DNA from: an uncultured Prevotella sp.
Lineage (GTDB): Bacteria > Bacteroidota > Bacteroidia > Bacteroidales > Bacteroidaceae
Direction of reading: 5' to 3'
Assembly: GCA_937895845.1 (NCBI GenBank)
Contig: CALBLK010000042.1
Location: forward strand, 124,001 to 188,000
DNA: 64,000 nt
Made by a program: the position numbers and the translations under genes. Numbering within the stretch: position 1 is the stretch's first letter; every line of letters begins with the position of its first letter. Positions 1 to 8,037 of this stretch are shown one piece after another. The notes beneath the pieces are model-generated. The model searched no databases. It had not been told where the DNA came from and saw nothing but the letters and a program-made list of their open reading frames with translations.

Positions 1-615
1 CCGGAAGAAGAGCGTGAACCTGTTGCCCTCCTGTGTGAACGCGGCTGTTGTGTGTGCCGGCACGCTCCGCCCGCCGGTCACGATGTCCACGGCCGAGGCC
101 GCGCCCGAGAGCGTTGCCGTGGCCGCCCGCACCCGGCTGTAGTCGCCCTCGGTGGCCGTCAGCTCGAGGTCGAGCCTGCGCACCAGCTGCTTCATGGCGG
201 CTGTGACGCGGAGCGTGTCGTCGGCCCTGACGCTGATGTCCTGCACCGAGGCGAAGAGGTAGCCCGGCTGGGGGGCCGCGCCCCCTTGCGGTGTGGCGCT
301 GACCGAGGCGGTGTTGCCCGTGACGGTGATGTGCTCCGGGCGGTTGTACACCGCCAGGGTGTGCTTGCCCGGTGGCAGGAGCTGTGCGAACACGCTTGTG
401 CCGCCGCCCGCCTCCTGCTCCTGCCCGCCAATGCGCAGGACATACCGCTGCGGGACGGCCGCCTCGCCGCTCCTCCCGCCCCAGTCGGCGGTGACGGCCA
501 CCGCCCCGCGGTCGGGGTGCGGTGTGTCATGCAGCTCGTCTTTCACGCACGAGGCGAAAAGTGTGGCGGCCAGGACAGCTGCGCCTGTCATCAATGTATG
601 CTGGTTCTTTCTCAT
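1..615 (-). CDS. FimB/Mfa2-like fimbrial accessory lipoprotein (3' end off the window)
   Basis: Partial gene: it starts at ATG 615 and runs off the left edge after 205 codons. The N-terminus is a lipoprotein signal (MRKNQHTL, hydrophobic core, lipobox-like LFASC at about residue 23) followed by VKDELHDTPHPDRG. The body has the beta-rich composition of FimB/Mfa2 proteins: a tract AVAVTADWGGRSG, then YVLRIGGQ, LLPPGKHTLAVYN and ITVTGNTASV. In Bacteroidales such lipoproteins cap or anchor Mfa/FimA-type fimbriae on the outer membrane. The gene lies 67 bp downstream of a DUF3575 barrel gene on the same strand, a pairing common in Mfa-type fimbrial operons. The family call rests on recognition of the pattern, not on a search. 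An alternative is another surface lipoprotein with the same fold. Confidence 0.6.
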   Translation of the reverse strand, partial: MRKNQHTLMTGAAVLAATLFASCVKDELHDTPHPDRGAVAVTADWGGRSGEAAVPQRYVLRIGGQEQEAGGGTSVFAQLLPPGKHTLAVYNRPEHITVTGNTASVSATPQGGAAPQPGYLFASVQDISVRADDTLRVTAAMKQLVRRLDLELTATEGDYSRVRAATATLSGAASAVDIVTGGRSVPAHTTAAFTQEGNRFTLFFR

Positions 616-625
616 GCTGTTTCCC

Positions 626-662
626 CTTTTCTTGAATATTAAAGCCTCTTTTCTTGAATGTT
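626..662. repeat. Two 15-bp direct repeats between fimbrial genes
   Basis: CTTTTCTTGAATATT at 626-640 and CTTTTCTTGAATGTT at 648-662 match at 14 of 15 positions with a 22-bp period. They sit in the 67-bp gap between the DUF3575 gene and the FimB/Mfa2-like gene. This may be simple duplication or a regulatory site; nothing in the sequence decides. Confidence 0.4.
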
Positions 663-682
663 GAAAGATGTTCAGGCGAAGA

Positions 683-1738
683 TTAAAAGATGTTCCACAC
701 GAGCGTTGCGCCGAGGTGGCTCACGCCCCAGCAGTTCTTGCTCTCGCCGCCCTGCCTCACGCGCACCCCGCCGGTGACGGTGTACCTGTCGTAGTCGGCA
801 TGGATGCAGCCCACGCCCGCGGAGAGGTCGAGCGACAGCGAGCGGCCCAGCCGCAGCAGGTAGCCGCCGGTCAGTGCGCCGCCAGCCAGGCTGCCCTGCC
901 TGCCCGTGGCGGAGAGCTTGTAGTTGAACTGCCCTGCCTTGGCCATCGCGCCGATGTAGCCGCGCCTTTCGCGGCCTACATAGTGGCGCAGCTCGGGTGC
1001 CACTTCCCAGAGTGCGTATCTTCTGTCTTTGCCGTTCCACTGCCACGATGTCCAAGAGCCGCCCACCGCCACGCCCCACGACGGGCTGAAGCGCCACTCA
1101 GCACCGAGGCTGGGCGTGAGAGTGGCCCAGCGCAGCAGGTTGGCCCGCAGCGAAATGTCGGGCCTTGCCGCTTTCGCTGCCCCGGCGCAAGGCTGCTGGC
1201 GCTCCTGCCCGGCAGCTGCCGCTGCCGCCGCGCTGCCTTGGGCGGCGCCGGCTGTCTGTCCGGCCTTGGCGCGCTGCCGCCCGTCCGCCTCCTTGTGGCC
1301 GGCGCGCGCGCTGTCCGCCGGTGCAGCTTCAGCTTTTGGCAGTGTGATGCGCACGGTCACGAAGTCGCCCCCGTCAGCGTGGTTATGCGTGACGAAACAG
1401 CTCTCGTGCAGTCCCTTGCGGGCAATCAGCTCCGACTTGACCCGGCTTGAGCGCACCCTTGCGATGGCGAGGCTGGCCTGCTCGGACCTGCCGGAGTTGC
1501 AGTGGCCGTCGATGTAAAGCGGCACACGCCCCCCGGCGATGGCCGGCCTGTTGCGCCCGATGCACTCCAGGAGGCGCGCCAGTTCCGGGCCGTTGTCTTT
1601 CCATGGCACATAGAACATGTCCTTGCCCAGCACGAAGCGGAAGGTGTAGACCGAGTCCGCCCTCTGCTGCGCCGCGGTGGGAAGGAAAGCCGGCGGCATC
1701 CCCAGAAGCAAGATGAAGAGTAGAATCCTTTTGCCCAT
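683..1738 (-). CDS. DUF3575 outer-membrane beta-barrel protein of a fimbrial operon
   Basis: 351 residues with a cleavable signal peptide (MGKRILLFILLLGMPPAFLPTAAQ). Residues about 60-130 resemble an OmpA-like fragment (YIDGHCNSG, then SLAIARVRSSRVKSELI). A low-complexity Ala/Gln/Lys linker follows at about 135-180. The C-terminal about 170 residues form a DUF3575 barrel: ISLRANLLRWATLTPSLGAE, alternating aromatic strands, ending in GATLVWNIF with the terminal Phe typical of barrel substrates. DUF3575 proteins commonly accompany Mfa/FimA-type fimbriae, and the next gene is a FimB/Mfa2-like lipoprotein. A -7 box lies 42 bp upstream of the start. The exact role in fimbria assembly is not known. 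Confidence 0.75.
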   Translation of the reverse strand: MGKRILLFILLLGMPPAFLPTAAQQRADSVYTFRFVLGKDMFYVPWKDNGPELARLLECIGRNRPAIAGGRVPLYIDGHCNSGRSEQASLAIARVRSSRVKSELIARKGLHESCFVTHNHADGGDFVTVRITLPKAEAAPADSARAGHKEADGRQRAKAGQTAGAAQGSAAAAAAAGQERQQPCAGAAKAARPDISLRANLLRWATLTPSLGAEWRFSPSWGVAVGGSWTSWQWNGKDRRYALWEVAPELRHYVGRERRGYIGAMAKAGQFNYKLSATGRQGSLAGGALTGGYLLRLGRSLSLDLSAGVGCIHADYDRYTVTGGVRVRQGGESKNCWGVSHLGATLVWNIF

Positions 1739-1779
1739 TTTTATATGCTTTTGTTGTTTCCGACACGGAAGTCAGCGCA

Positions 1780-1787
1780 CAAAAGTA
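1780..1787 (-). promoter_or_regulatory. -7 promoter box for the fimbrial operon
   Basis: On the minus strand this reads TACTTTTG, a full match to the Bacteroidales -7 consensus TAnnTTTG. It is 42 bp upstream of ATG 1738. The near arm of a 13-bp inverted repeat (1808-1820) occupies the place where the -33 element would be, which suggests regulation at this promoter. Confidence 0.65.
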
Positions 1788-1807
1788 GGCTTAGAAATTT
1801 GATTTCA

Positions 1808-1852
1808 GTGCGATTCTGGCGCGTAAAAGAGCGTCAATTGCCAGAATCGCAC
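1808..1852. repeat. 13-bp perfect inverted repeat upstream of the fimbrial promoter
   Basis: GTGCGATTCTGGC at 1808-1820 is exactly complementary to GCCAGAATCGCAC at 1840-1852, with a 19-bp spacer. It lies between the stop of the AraC-type regulator (1906) and the -7 box at 1780-1787, overlapping the expected -33 region. It could be an operator, for example for the adjacent AraC protein, or a hairpin terminating that gene. There is no clean T tract after it on the minus strand, which slightly favours an operator. Confidence 0.55.
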
Positions 1853-1905
1853 ATCTTTGCGGTTTAGGACATCTCTGTTTTGTTGTCCAGACTGTTTTTT
1901 GTCGT

Positions 1906-3057
1906 TCAGGCCATTTCGCCAGTCCGTGGTCCGCTGCATGGCCGCGCGCCCGCTGTCTTCCTCCACTTGACAGGCGTGCAGCCCGCGTTTTCCCTGAACA
2001 GCCTGGTGAAATGGCTCGGCGACATGAAGCCCGACCTTTCGGAAATGTCGGCGATTGTGAGCCTCGGGTTCTGCGCAAGCAGGCTCTTGGCGTATGCTAT
2101 GCGCAGCCCGGTAATCCAGTCGCGGAACGACATCTCATACGTTGTCTTGATGTAGGCCGACAGATAGGTGCGGTTGGTCTGCAGCAAGTCCGCGAGATCC
2201 TTCAGGGTCAGTCCGGGCCTGACGTACCCGCAGGCCCCGATCCACTCCTTGATTCTCTCCGCTATCTCGGCATGGTAGAGCGGTGTCTCCTGCGCCTGCC
2301 CGGGCTTGGCGCACGTCTTTTCCTCCTCGGGTTCCATCTCGCTTTCCAGCGCGCGGGCCACCTGCTCGTAGAACAGCAGGTAGTTCAGGTAGCAGCAGAA
2401 GAGGTAGATGTAGAACGGCACCGACGACAGAATCCAGATGTAGACATACTTGTCGGGCAGGAAAGTGAGCAGTGCGCAGCCCACCCCGAAGATGATGGCC
2501 CAGTGGGTAAAGACGGACAGCCACTTGATGTATGCCCCGATGTCGTCGGCACGGGTGTCGTCGAAGATTCGGACAGCCCTGCGGTATGCGACAATGATCC
2601 TGCGGGCCAGCGCAATGCCGTAGGCCATCAGGCAGACCGCCAGCGTAAGCAGGGCGGCCCGCTGCGCCGCTCCGCATGGAAACAGCAGCATGACAACCCC
2701 GGAAAGGCCCGAGAAGGCGAGCCACAGGGCGAGGTTCACCAGAATCCTTTTCCGTGTGGTGTAGAAGCGGTCGAGCAGCATGATCAAGGCCGAGCTGAAC
2801 AGGTAGTAGCACAGGAAGTAGGTGGACAGGTTCAGCAGGATGGCTGACTGCACGTTCCTTGACCTGACATTGAAGAGGAAGTGGACCGAGTAGTTGGCCG
2901 CAAGCAGCAGCAGCGCGACGCCCATGATGCGCCGGGAGCGGAGATAGTTCTTGAAAATGGCTTTCTCGGGTGTCTTGGCAAGCAGGAAGTAAAAGCCGAA
3001 GAACAACATCAATGGCAGTGCGATGCACAGTGAATAGCTGTATATGGACGGTTCCAT
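1906..3057 (-). CDS. Membrane-anchored AraC-family transcriptional regulator
   Basis: 383 residues. The N-terminal about 240 residues contain seven likely membrane helices (for example YSLCIALPLMLFFGFYFLL, IMGVALLLLAANYSV, AIIFGVGCALLTFL, VPFYIYLFCCYLNYLLF). The last about 100 residues form an AraC/XylS double helix-turn-helix: LTLKDLADLLQTNRTYLSAY and, in the second helix pair, IADISERSGFMSPSHFTRLF. This membrane-plus-AraC architecture is common in Bacteroidales as one-component sensors. It sits directly upstream of the fimbrial genes on the same strand, with an inverted repeat between them, so it may control them. That link is inference. The ligand is unknown. Confidence 0.85.
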   Translation of the reverse strand: MEPSIYSYSLCIALPLMLFFGFYFLLAKTPEKAIFKNYLRSRRIMGVALLLLAANYSVHFLFNVRSRNVQSAILLNLSTYFLCYYLFSSALIMLLDRFYTTRKRILVNLALWLAFSGLSGVVMLLFPCGAAQRAALLTLAVCLMAYGIALARRIIVAYRRAVRIFDDTRADDIGAYIKWLSVFTHWAIIFGVGCALLTFLPDKYVYIWILSSVPFYIYLFCCYLNYLLFYEQVARALESEMEPEEEKTCAKPGQAQETPLYHAEIAERIKEWIGACGYVRPGLTLKDLADLLQTNRTYLSAYIKTTYEMSFRDWITGLRIAYAKSLLAQNPRLTIADISERSGFMSPSHFTRLFRENAGCTPVKWRKTAGARPCSGPRTGEMA

Positions 3058-3086
3058 CGTCGGTTTTAGGTTTGGTTAATCAGTCA

Positions 3087-3094
3087 CAAAATTA
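3087..3094 (-). promoter_or_regulatory. -7 promoter box for the 7TM-AraC regulator
   Basis: Minus-strand TAATTTTG matches TAnnTTTG and lies 30 bp upstream of the start codon at 3057. Confidence 0.6.
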
Positions 3095-3286
3095 CGAAAA
3101 ATATCGGTTTTGTGCGCTGTTGTCCGTTCTTTTTTGCATCTTGTGCCGCCTTGCCCGGCCAGCTGCCGGCCCTGCAGAGGAACAAACGGGGCCCGTTGCG
3201 CCGTGCGCCTGCCCGGCAACCCGGGCTTGCTGGCGGGCAATACGAAAAAAGCAGCTACGGCGTGCGTAACTGCTTCGTTTTCAAGG

Positions 3287-3360
3287 TGGGCCATCTAGGG
3301 CTTGAACCTAGGACCTCCAGATTATGAGTCTGTTGCTCTAACCAACTGAGCTAAAAGCCC
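3287..3360 (-). tRNA. tRNA with CAT anticodon (elongator Met or lysidine-type Ile)
   Basis: The minus strand folds as a cloverleaf of 74 nt. It shows TAGCTCAGTTGGTTAGAGC (D arm), an anticodon loop CTCATAA with anticodon CAT (genomic 3324-3326), a T arm with GGTTCAAGCC, and an acceptor stem starting GGGC and closing GGCCC with discriminator A. One U-U mismatch sits near the base of the acceptor stem. The 3' CCA is not fully encoded. CAT tRNAs may be elongator Met or, after lysidine modification, Ile(AUA). The initiator type is unlikely because the anticodon stem lacks the GGG/CCC run. I cannot separate Met from Ile2 by eye. Confidence 0.88.
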
Positions 3361-3474
3361 GGAGAAAGCGGCCGCGGACGGTCGTTTTCGGCTGCAAAGA
3401 TAAGGAGAAATGTATAAACGGCCAAATAAAATAAGCAAAAAGAAACTAAATAGCTGTCAAATGGAGGGCGCAGA

Positions 3475-3506
3475 TTTTGCGAAAAGCACGGAATGGCGTA
3501 ACTTTG
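3475..3506 (+). promoter_or_regulatory. -33/-7 promoter of the calcium ATPase gene
   Basis: TTTTG at 3475-3479 and TAACTTTG at 3499-3506 with a 19-bp spacer match the Bacteroidales -33/-7 promoter. Transcription would begin near 3513. This rules out in-frame ATGs upstream (3410) and supports ATG 3536 as the start. Confidence 0.75.
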
Positions 3507-3535
3507 CACCAAATGACGTGACGTTACACGAAAGA

Positions 3536-6169
3536 ATGGAAAATATGGATTTGAACGGACTGACGGCCGGGCAGGTCGTCGAGAGCCGGAAGGCGCACGG
3601 CGCAAACACGCTGACACCGCCTCGGAAGACTTCAATGTGGCGGCTGTATGCCGACAAGTATCGCGACCCCATTATCAGAGTCCTGCTGGTGGCCGCCTGT
3701 GTTTCACTGGCGCTGGCCTTTGTCGAGGGGCAGTTTGCCGAGGTCATCGGCATCTTCCTGGCCATCTTCCTGGCCACAACCATCGGCTTTTACTTTGAGC
3801 GCGACGCCGCCAGGCGCTTCAACCTGCTCACAGCCGTGAGCGAGGAGCAGCCGGTCAAGGTGGTGCGCGACGGCCGGGTGACCACTGTCGCGCGGCATGA
3901 CGTGGTGGTGGGCGACGTGGTGGTGCTTGACACCGGCGACGAGGTGCCGGCCGACGGAAAGCTGGTGGCTGCCAGCAGTCTGCAGGTAGACGAATCGTCG
4001 CTCACGGGAGAGCCCCTGACCCAGAAGCACGTGGCCGCCCAGGGCGGCGGGCCGGAGGCGCAGCCGGATGGCGAGGCCTATCCCGCCGACATGGTGCTGC
4101 GCTCGTCGATGGTCGTTGGAGGCACCGGCTGGATGGTGGTGACCGCCGTGGGCGACGCCACGGAGATAGGCAAGGTGGCGCGCCAGTCAACGGAGCCTAC
4201 CGCCGTGAAGACCCCCCTCAGCCAGCAGCTCGAACGGCTGGCCCAGCTCATCAGCAAGGTGGGCACCGCCGTGGCCGCGCTGGCCTTCGCCGGATTCCTG
4301 GCACACGACATCATGACCAACCCCCTGTGGCACACCGACAACTACCTGCGCATGACCGAGGTGGTGCTCAACTACTTCATGATGGCGGTGACCATCGTCG
4401 TGATGGCGGTGCCCGAGGGGCTGCCCATGGCGGTCACCCTGGCCCTGGCCCTGAACATGCGCAGGATGCTCAAGTCGAACAACCTGGTGAGAAAGCTCCA
4501 CGCCTGTGAGACCATGGGGGCGGTGACCGTGATTTGCACCGACAAGACTGGCACGCTTACCGAAAACAAAATGAGGGTGCAGGAGATGCAGCCGGCCGGC
4601 GGAGCGCAGCCCGGAACGGGCGCCGCTGACAGCGCGCTGCTGCCCCTGGCGATCGCCCTGAACACCACGGCCGAGCTGGACGGCGGAAAGGCCGTGGGCA
4701 ACCCTACCGAGGCGGCCCTGCTGCTGTGGCTCGGCGGCAGGGGTGACGACTACCGTGAGCTGCGCCAGCGGGGGCAGGTCGTTGACCGCATGCCTTTCTC
4801 GACAGAGCGCAAGTATATGTCGACCCTGGCCAGGGTGGACGGCAAGAACATGCTCTTTGTCAAGGGCGCACCCGAGATAGTGATGGCCATGTGCCATGAG
4901 GGAACAGGCGGCGAGGCCCCTGGCGCACAGCTGCGGCAGACCCTGCTCGGCTACCAGCGCCGCGCCCTGCGCACCCTGGCTGTGGCTGTCGGCGAGCCCG
5001 CCGGGGCCAACGCCGACCCGAAGCAGTGCCCGCAGCTCAGGCTGCTGGCCGTGTTTGGCATCAGCGACCCCCTGCGCCAGGATGTGCCGATGGCCATCCG
5101 CCGCTGCCAGCAGGCCGGCATCGAGGTGAAGATGGTGACCGGCGACACCCAGGCCACGGCCGTGGAGATAGGCCGGCAGGCCGGCATGACGGCCTGCGGC
5201 GACAAGGGCGCGGCCAACGGACAGGAGGTTATCACCGGCCCGGAGTTTGCCGCGCTGTCCGAGAAGGAGGCGCTCGAGCGCGTGGGCACGCTGAAAGTGA
5301 TGAGCAGGGCGCGCCCGTCGGACAAGCAGCGCCTCGTCAGGCTGCTGCAGCAGCGCGGCGAGGTGGTGGCTGTGACCGGCGACGGCACCAACGACGCGCC
5401 GGCGCTCAACCACGCCCATGTGGGCCTGTCGCTCGGCTCGGGCACCGCCGTGGCCAAGAATGCCAGCGACATCACCCTGATAGACGACTCGTTTGCAAGC
5501 ATTGTCAAGGCCGTGATGTGGGGCCGCTCGCTCTACAAGAACATCCAGCGGTTCATCCTCTTCCAGCTCACGGTCAATGTCACGGCACTGCTGCTGGTGC
5601 TCGGCGGATCCGTGATGGGCACCGAGCTGCCGCTCACCGTCACCCAGATTCTTTGGGTGAACCTTATCATGGACACGTTTGCCGCCATGGCCCTGGCCAC
5701 GCTGCCGCCATCGGAGTCGGTGCTGAAAGAGCGCCCGCGCGACCCCGGGCAGTCCATCATCACACGGCCCATGGGCCGGAGCATCATCGCCTGGGGCGTG
5801 CTCTTCAGCGGCATCCTGCTCGCGCTGCTCTACCGCTTTGAGCACTCCGGCAGCATGACCGTGCACGAACTCACAGTCTTCTTCACCGTCTTTGTGCTCG
5901 CACAGTGGTGGAACCTGCTCAATGCCCGGACCTTTGGCACCAACGCTTCGGCTTTCAGCCATCTCGGCAGCTGCAAGTCGCTGCTGGCCGTGCTGGCGCT
6001 CATCCTTGCCGGCCAGTGGGTTATCGTCACTTTTGGCGGGCGGATGTTCCGCACAGAGCCGCTTGACGCCACAACATGGCTGTGGATGCTGGCCGCCACG
6101 TCGCCTGTGGCGCTGGCTGGCGAGCTGGCCAGGTGGTGGCGCAGACACCGGGTCTCCGGCAACGATTAA
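3536..6169 (+). CDS. PMCA-type calcium-translocating P-type ATPase
   Basis: 877 residues from ATG 3536, chosen because a promoter lies just upstream; ATG 3545 is an alternative. It pumps Ca2+ across the inner membrane at the cost of ATP. Visible features in order: N-terminal cation-ATPase domain (LTAGQVVESRKAHGANTL), M1-M2 helices, actuator loop with SLTGEP, M4 with AVPEGLPMAVTLALA (the PEGL ion-binding signature of PMCA/SERCA pumps), the phosphorylation motif CTDKTGTLTENKM with the acceptor Asp at about residue 336, KGAPE in the nucleotide domain, TGDGTNDAPAL in the hinge, and six C-terminal helices. Length is normal for bacterial PMCA-type pumps. ribF starts 3 bp after the stop, so the two are probably co-transcribed. 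Strict Ca2+ specificity is inferred from family. Confidence 0.9.
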   Translation: MENMDLNGLTAGQVVESRKAHGANTLTPPRKTSMWRLYADKYRDPIIRVLLVAACVSLALAFVEGQFAEVIGIFLAIFLATTIGFYFERDAARRFNLLTAVSEEQPVKVVRDGRVTTVARHDVVVGDVVVLDTGDEVPADGKLVAASSLQVDESSLTGEPLTQKHVAAQGGGPEAQPDGEAYPADMVLRSSMVVGGTGWMVVTAVGDATEIGKVARQSTEPTAVKTPLSQQLERLAQLISKVGTAVAALAFAGFLAHDIMTNPLWHTDNYLRMTEVVLNYFMMAVTIVVMAVPEGLPMAVTLALALNMRRMLKSNNLVRKLHACETMGAVTVICTDKTGTLTENKMRVQEMQPAGGAQPGTGAADSALLPLAIALNTTAELDGGKAVGNPTEAALLLWLGGRGDDYRELRQRGQVVDRMPFSTERKYMSTLARVDGKNMLFVKGAPEIVMAMCHEGTGGEAPGAQLRQTLLGYQRRALRTLAVAVGEPAGANADPKQCPQLRLLAVFGISDPLRQDVPMAIRRCQQAGIEVKMVTGDTQATAVEIGRQAGMTACGDKGAANGQEVITGPEFAALSEKEALERVGTLKVMSRARPSDKQRLVRLLQQRGEVVAVTGDGTNDAPALNHAHVGLSLGSGTAVAKNASDITLIDDSFASIVKAVMWGRSLYKNIQRFILFQLTVNVTALLLVLGGSVMGTELPLTVTQILWVNLIMDTFAAMALATLPPSESVLKERPRDPGQSIITRPMGRSIIAWGVLFSGILLALLYRFEHSGSMTVHELTVFFTVFVLAQWWNLLNARTFGTNASAFSHLGSCKSLLAVLALILAGQWVIVTFGGRMFRTEPLDATTWLWMLAATSPVALAGELARWWRRHRVSGND

Positions 6170-6172
6170 GGC

Positions 6173-7114
6173 ATGGACACGATAACACTCGGACCGTGCA
6201 GCCCGCCAGCGGCACCCTGCGTGGCCACCGTGGGCTTCTTTGACGGCGTTCACCGCGGCCACCGCTTCCTCATCGGGCGCATGGTTGACGAGGCTCGCCG
6301 GCGCGGACTGTCATCGGCGGTGGTCACTTTTGACCGCCATCCCCGCGAGGTGCTGCGCAGCGACTTCAGGCCGCAGTCGCTCACCACCCTTGACGAGAAG
6401 TGCGCCCTGCTGGCCCAGACCGGGGCCGACCGCTGCGTGGTTGTCCCCTTTACCAAGGCCCTGGCCGCCATGGACGCGCTGACGTTCATGGACACGGTGC
6501 TGCGGAAGCGGCTGGCGGTGAGGGTGCTCGTCACCGGCTACGACAACCGTTTCGGGCACAACCGCAGCGAGGGCTTTGACGACTATGCGGCTTACGGCCG
6601 CCAGATTGGTGTCGAGGTGCTGCGGTGCGAGCCGCTGGTGACTGACGGCATCCGCGTGAGCTCGTCGGCGGTGCGTGCCCTGCTGCAAGAGGGCAGGGTG
6701 GACACGGCTGCCCGCTGCCTTGGCTATCCCTACACCATCCGGGGCACCGTCGTCCGCGGCGAGCACATCGGCACGGCCCTGGGCTTTCCCACGGCCAACC
6801 TCGCCCCCTCGGCGCCCGAGAAGCTGGTGCCCGCAGCCGGCGTTTATGCCGTCACTGCGAGCGTCGAGGGCGTGGACCGGCAGCTCTGCGGCATGATGTA
6901 CATCGGCACGCGCCCCACCTTTGACGGGCACGCCACCACGCTCGAGACCAACCTGTTTGACTTCCACGGCACTATCTACGGGCGCCGCGCCAGCCTGTCC
7001 TTTATCGGACGCCTGCGCGGCGGGCGCAAGTTTGGCTCCGCCGCCGAACTGGCTGACCAGCTGCGCCACGACGCCCGGGCCGCCCGGCAGTTGCTGTCCG
7101 CCCGTGTGCGGTAG
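6173..7114 (+). CDS. ribF: Bifunctional riboflavin kinase / FAD synthetase
   Basis: 313 residues. It phosphorylates riboflavin to FMN and adenylates FMN to FAD in the cytoplasm. The N-terminal nucleotidyltransferase half has VGFFDGVHRGHRFLI (the HxGH-type motif) near residue 20, VTFDRHPREVL, and VSSSAVRALLQEG at about 160. The C-terminal flavokinase half begins near residue 185 (YTIRGTVVRGEHIGTALGFP, with the TANL motif that binds ATP/Mg) and includes YIGTRPTF and ETNLFDFHG. The length is standard. The start is 3 bp after the calcium ATPase stop, with no room for its own promoter. A CPBP protease gene follows after 33 bp on the same strand. Confidence 0.95.
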   Translation: MDTITLGPCSPPAAPCVATVGFFDGVHRGHRFLIGRMVDEARRRGLSSAVVTFDRHPREVLRSDFRPQSLTTLDEKCALLAQTGADRCVVVPFTKALAAMDALTFMDTVLRKRLAVRVLVTGYDNRFGHNRSEGFDDYAAYGRQIGVEVLRCEPLVTDGIRVSSSAVRALLQEGRVDTAARCLGYPYTIRGTVVRGEHIGTALGFPTANLAPSAPEKLVPAAGVYAVTASVEGVDRQLCGMMYIGTRPTFDGHATTLETNLFDFHGTIYGRRASLSFIGRLRGGRKFGSAAELADQLRHDARAARQLLSARVR

Positions 7115-7147
7115 ACCGCCATCCAAACAAATTCAGAACGCACAGTT

Positions 7148-7984
7148 ATGCTTAACGCCATTACCTTTTTATTTGTCTTTCTGGCCATCCAGATAGCCGT
7201 AACCATGGGCACGGGCCTGGTGCTGAGGCACATTCCCGGCACAGACCCGGCCGGCACGGCTGCCACCATCGTTTCCATGGCCCTGTTCTCGGCCATCACA
7301 GCCGCGGTGTTCATCGCCGCCAAGTGGTGCCGGGTGTCACCGGCATGGCTGCGCACCCGCCAGTGGGGCGTGCTGCTGTGGAGCGCGCTGGCCGCCGTGG
7401 GCGCCGCCATCCCCTCCGTCTGGCTTCAGGAGCAGATGCCCGCCCTGCCCGACATGGTGGGCGAGCAGGTAGGTCTCATCCTGGAAAGCCGCTGGGGCTA
7501 CGTGGCCGTGGGGCTGATGGTGCCCTTTGCCGAGGAGCTTGTGTTCCGCGGAGCCATGCTCAGCGCACTGCTGGCCCGGCTCGCACGGCCGTGGACGGCC
7601 ATCCTCGTGTCGGCCCTGCTCTTTGCCCTTGCCCATCTCAACCCGGCCCAGATGCCCCACGCACTGCTGGCCGGCATCCTGCTGGGGTGGATGTACTGGC
7701 GCACGGGCAGCATCCTGCCCGGCATCGCCTTCCACTGGGTGAACAATTCCGTGGCCTATGTGCTCTGCAACATCATGCCCGCCCCCGACGCACCCCTTGT
7801 CACCCTCTTCGGCGGCAGCCAGCGCCATGTGTGGCTCGCCCTGCTCTTCTCGCTGTTCATCCTTGTGCCCTCGGTCGTGCAGCTGGGCCTCAGGATGCGC
7901 CGCGCGCAGGCAGCGCCAGCGCCGGGCGCAGGCAGCGCCGCCGGCCCCGGGCACAGGAAAAAGCAACTTTTCGCAAAAAAATGA
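7148..7984 (+). CDS. CPBP-family intramembrane metalloprotease
   Basis: 278 residues, very hydrophobic, with about seven to eight membrane segments starting at the N-terminus (MLNAITFLFVFLAIQIAVTM). The CPBP (Abi/CaaX protease) motifs are present: PFAEELVFRGAML with the EExxxR signature near residue 125, FALAHLNPAQ at about 160, and IAFHWVNNS near 200, supplying Glu and His metal ligands. The C-terminus is an Ala/Pro/Gly-rich basic cytoplasmic tail. Substrate is unknown; relatives include bacteriocin-immunity and prenyl-protein processing enzymes, so a specific function cannot be assigned. It follows ribF by 33 bp and precedes an ECF sigma gene that has its own probable promoter. Confidence 0.85.
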   Translation: MLNAITFLFVFLAIQIAVTMGTGLVLRHIPGTDPAGTAATIVSMALFSAITAAVFIAAKWCRVSPAWLRTRQWGVLLWSALAAVGAAIPSVWLQEQMPALPDMVGEQVGLILESRWGYVAVGLMVPFAEELVFRGAMLSALLARLARPWTAILVSALLFALAHLNPAQMPHALLAGILLGWMYWRTGSILPGIAFHWVNNSVAYVLCNIMPAPDAPLVTLFGGSQRHVWLALLFSLFILVPSVVQLGLRMRRAQAAPAPGAGSAAGPGHRKKQLFAKK

Positions 7985-7995
7985 ACGGCACACTG

Positions 7996-8003
7996 TAACT
8001 TTC
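7996..8003 (+). promoter_or_regulatory. Probable -7 box for the ECF sigma operon
   Basis: TAACTTTC differs from TAnnTTTG at one position and lies 35 bp before ATG 8038. A TTTTCG stretch at 7968-7973 might act as the upstream element. The imperfect match could reflect use of an alternative sigma factor, possibly autoregulation. Confidence 0.4.
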
Positions 8004-8037
8004 GCCCCGTCACATACGTCATCATTGCAGAGAGAGG

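Noticed and set aside
1808..1852. Invertible (phase-variable) promoter at the fimbrial genes
   Set aside because: The inverted repeats are only 19 bp apart and no promoter lies between them; known Bacteroides invertible promoters enclose the promoter. No recombinase gene is nearby.
3150..3260. A fourth ~22-bp repeat array near the CAT tRNA
   Set aside because: One or two units could be aligned on the minus strand, but the match is too weak to separate from general GC richness.
3410..3535. Earlier in-frame ATG for the calcium ATPase
   Set aside because: It lies upstream of the -33/-7 promoter at 3475-3506, and the extra 42 residues have no family match.
4187..6262. 691-codon minus-strand open frame opposite the calcium ATPase
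   Set aside because: All P-type ATPase motifs are on the plus strand; the opposite frame has no recognisable protein feature.
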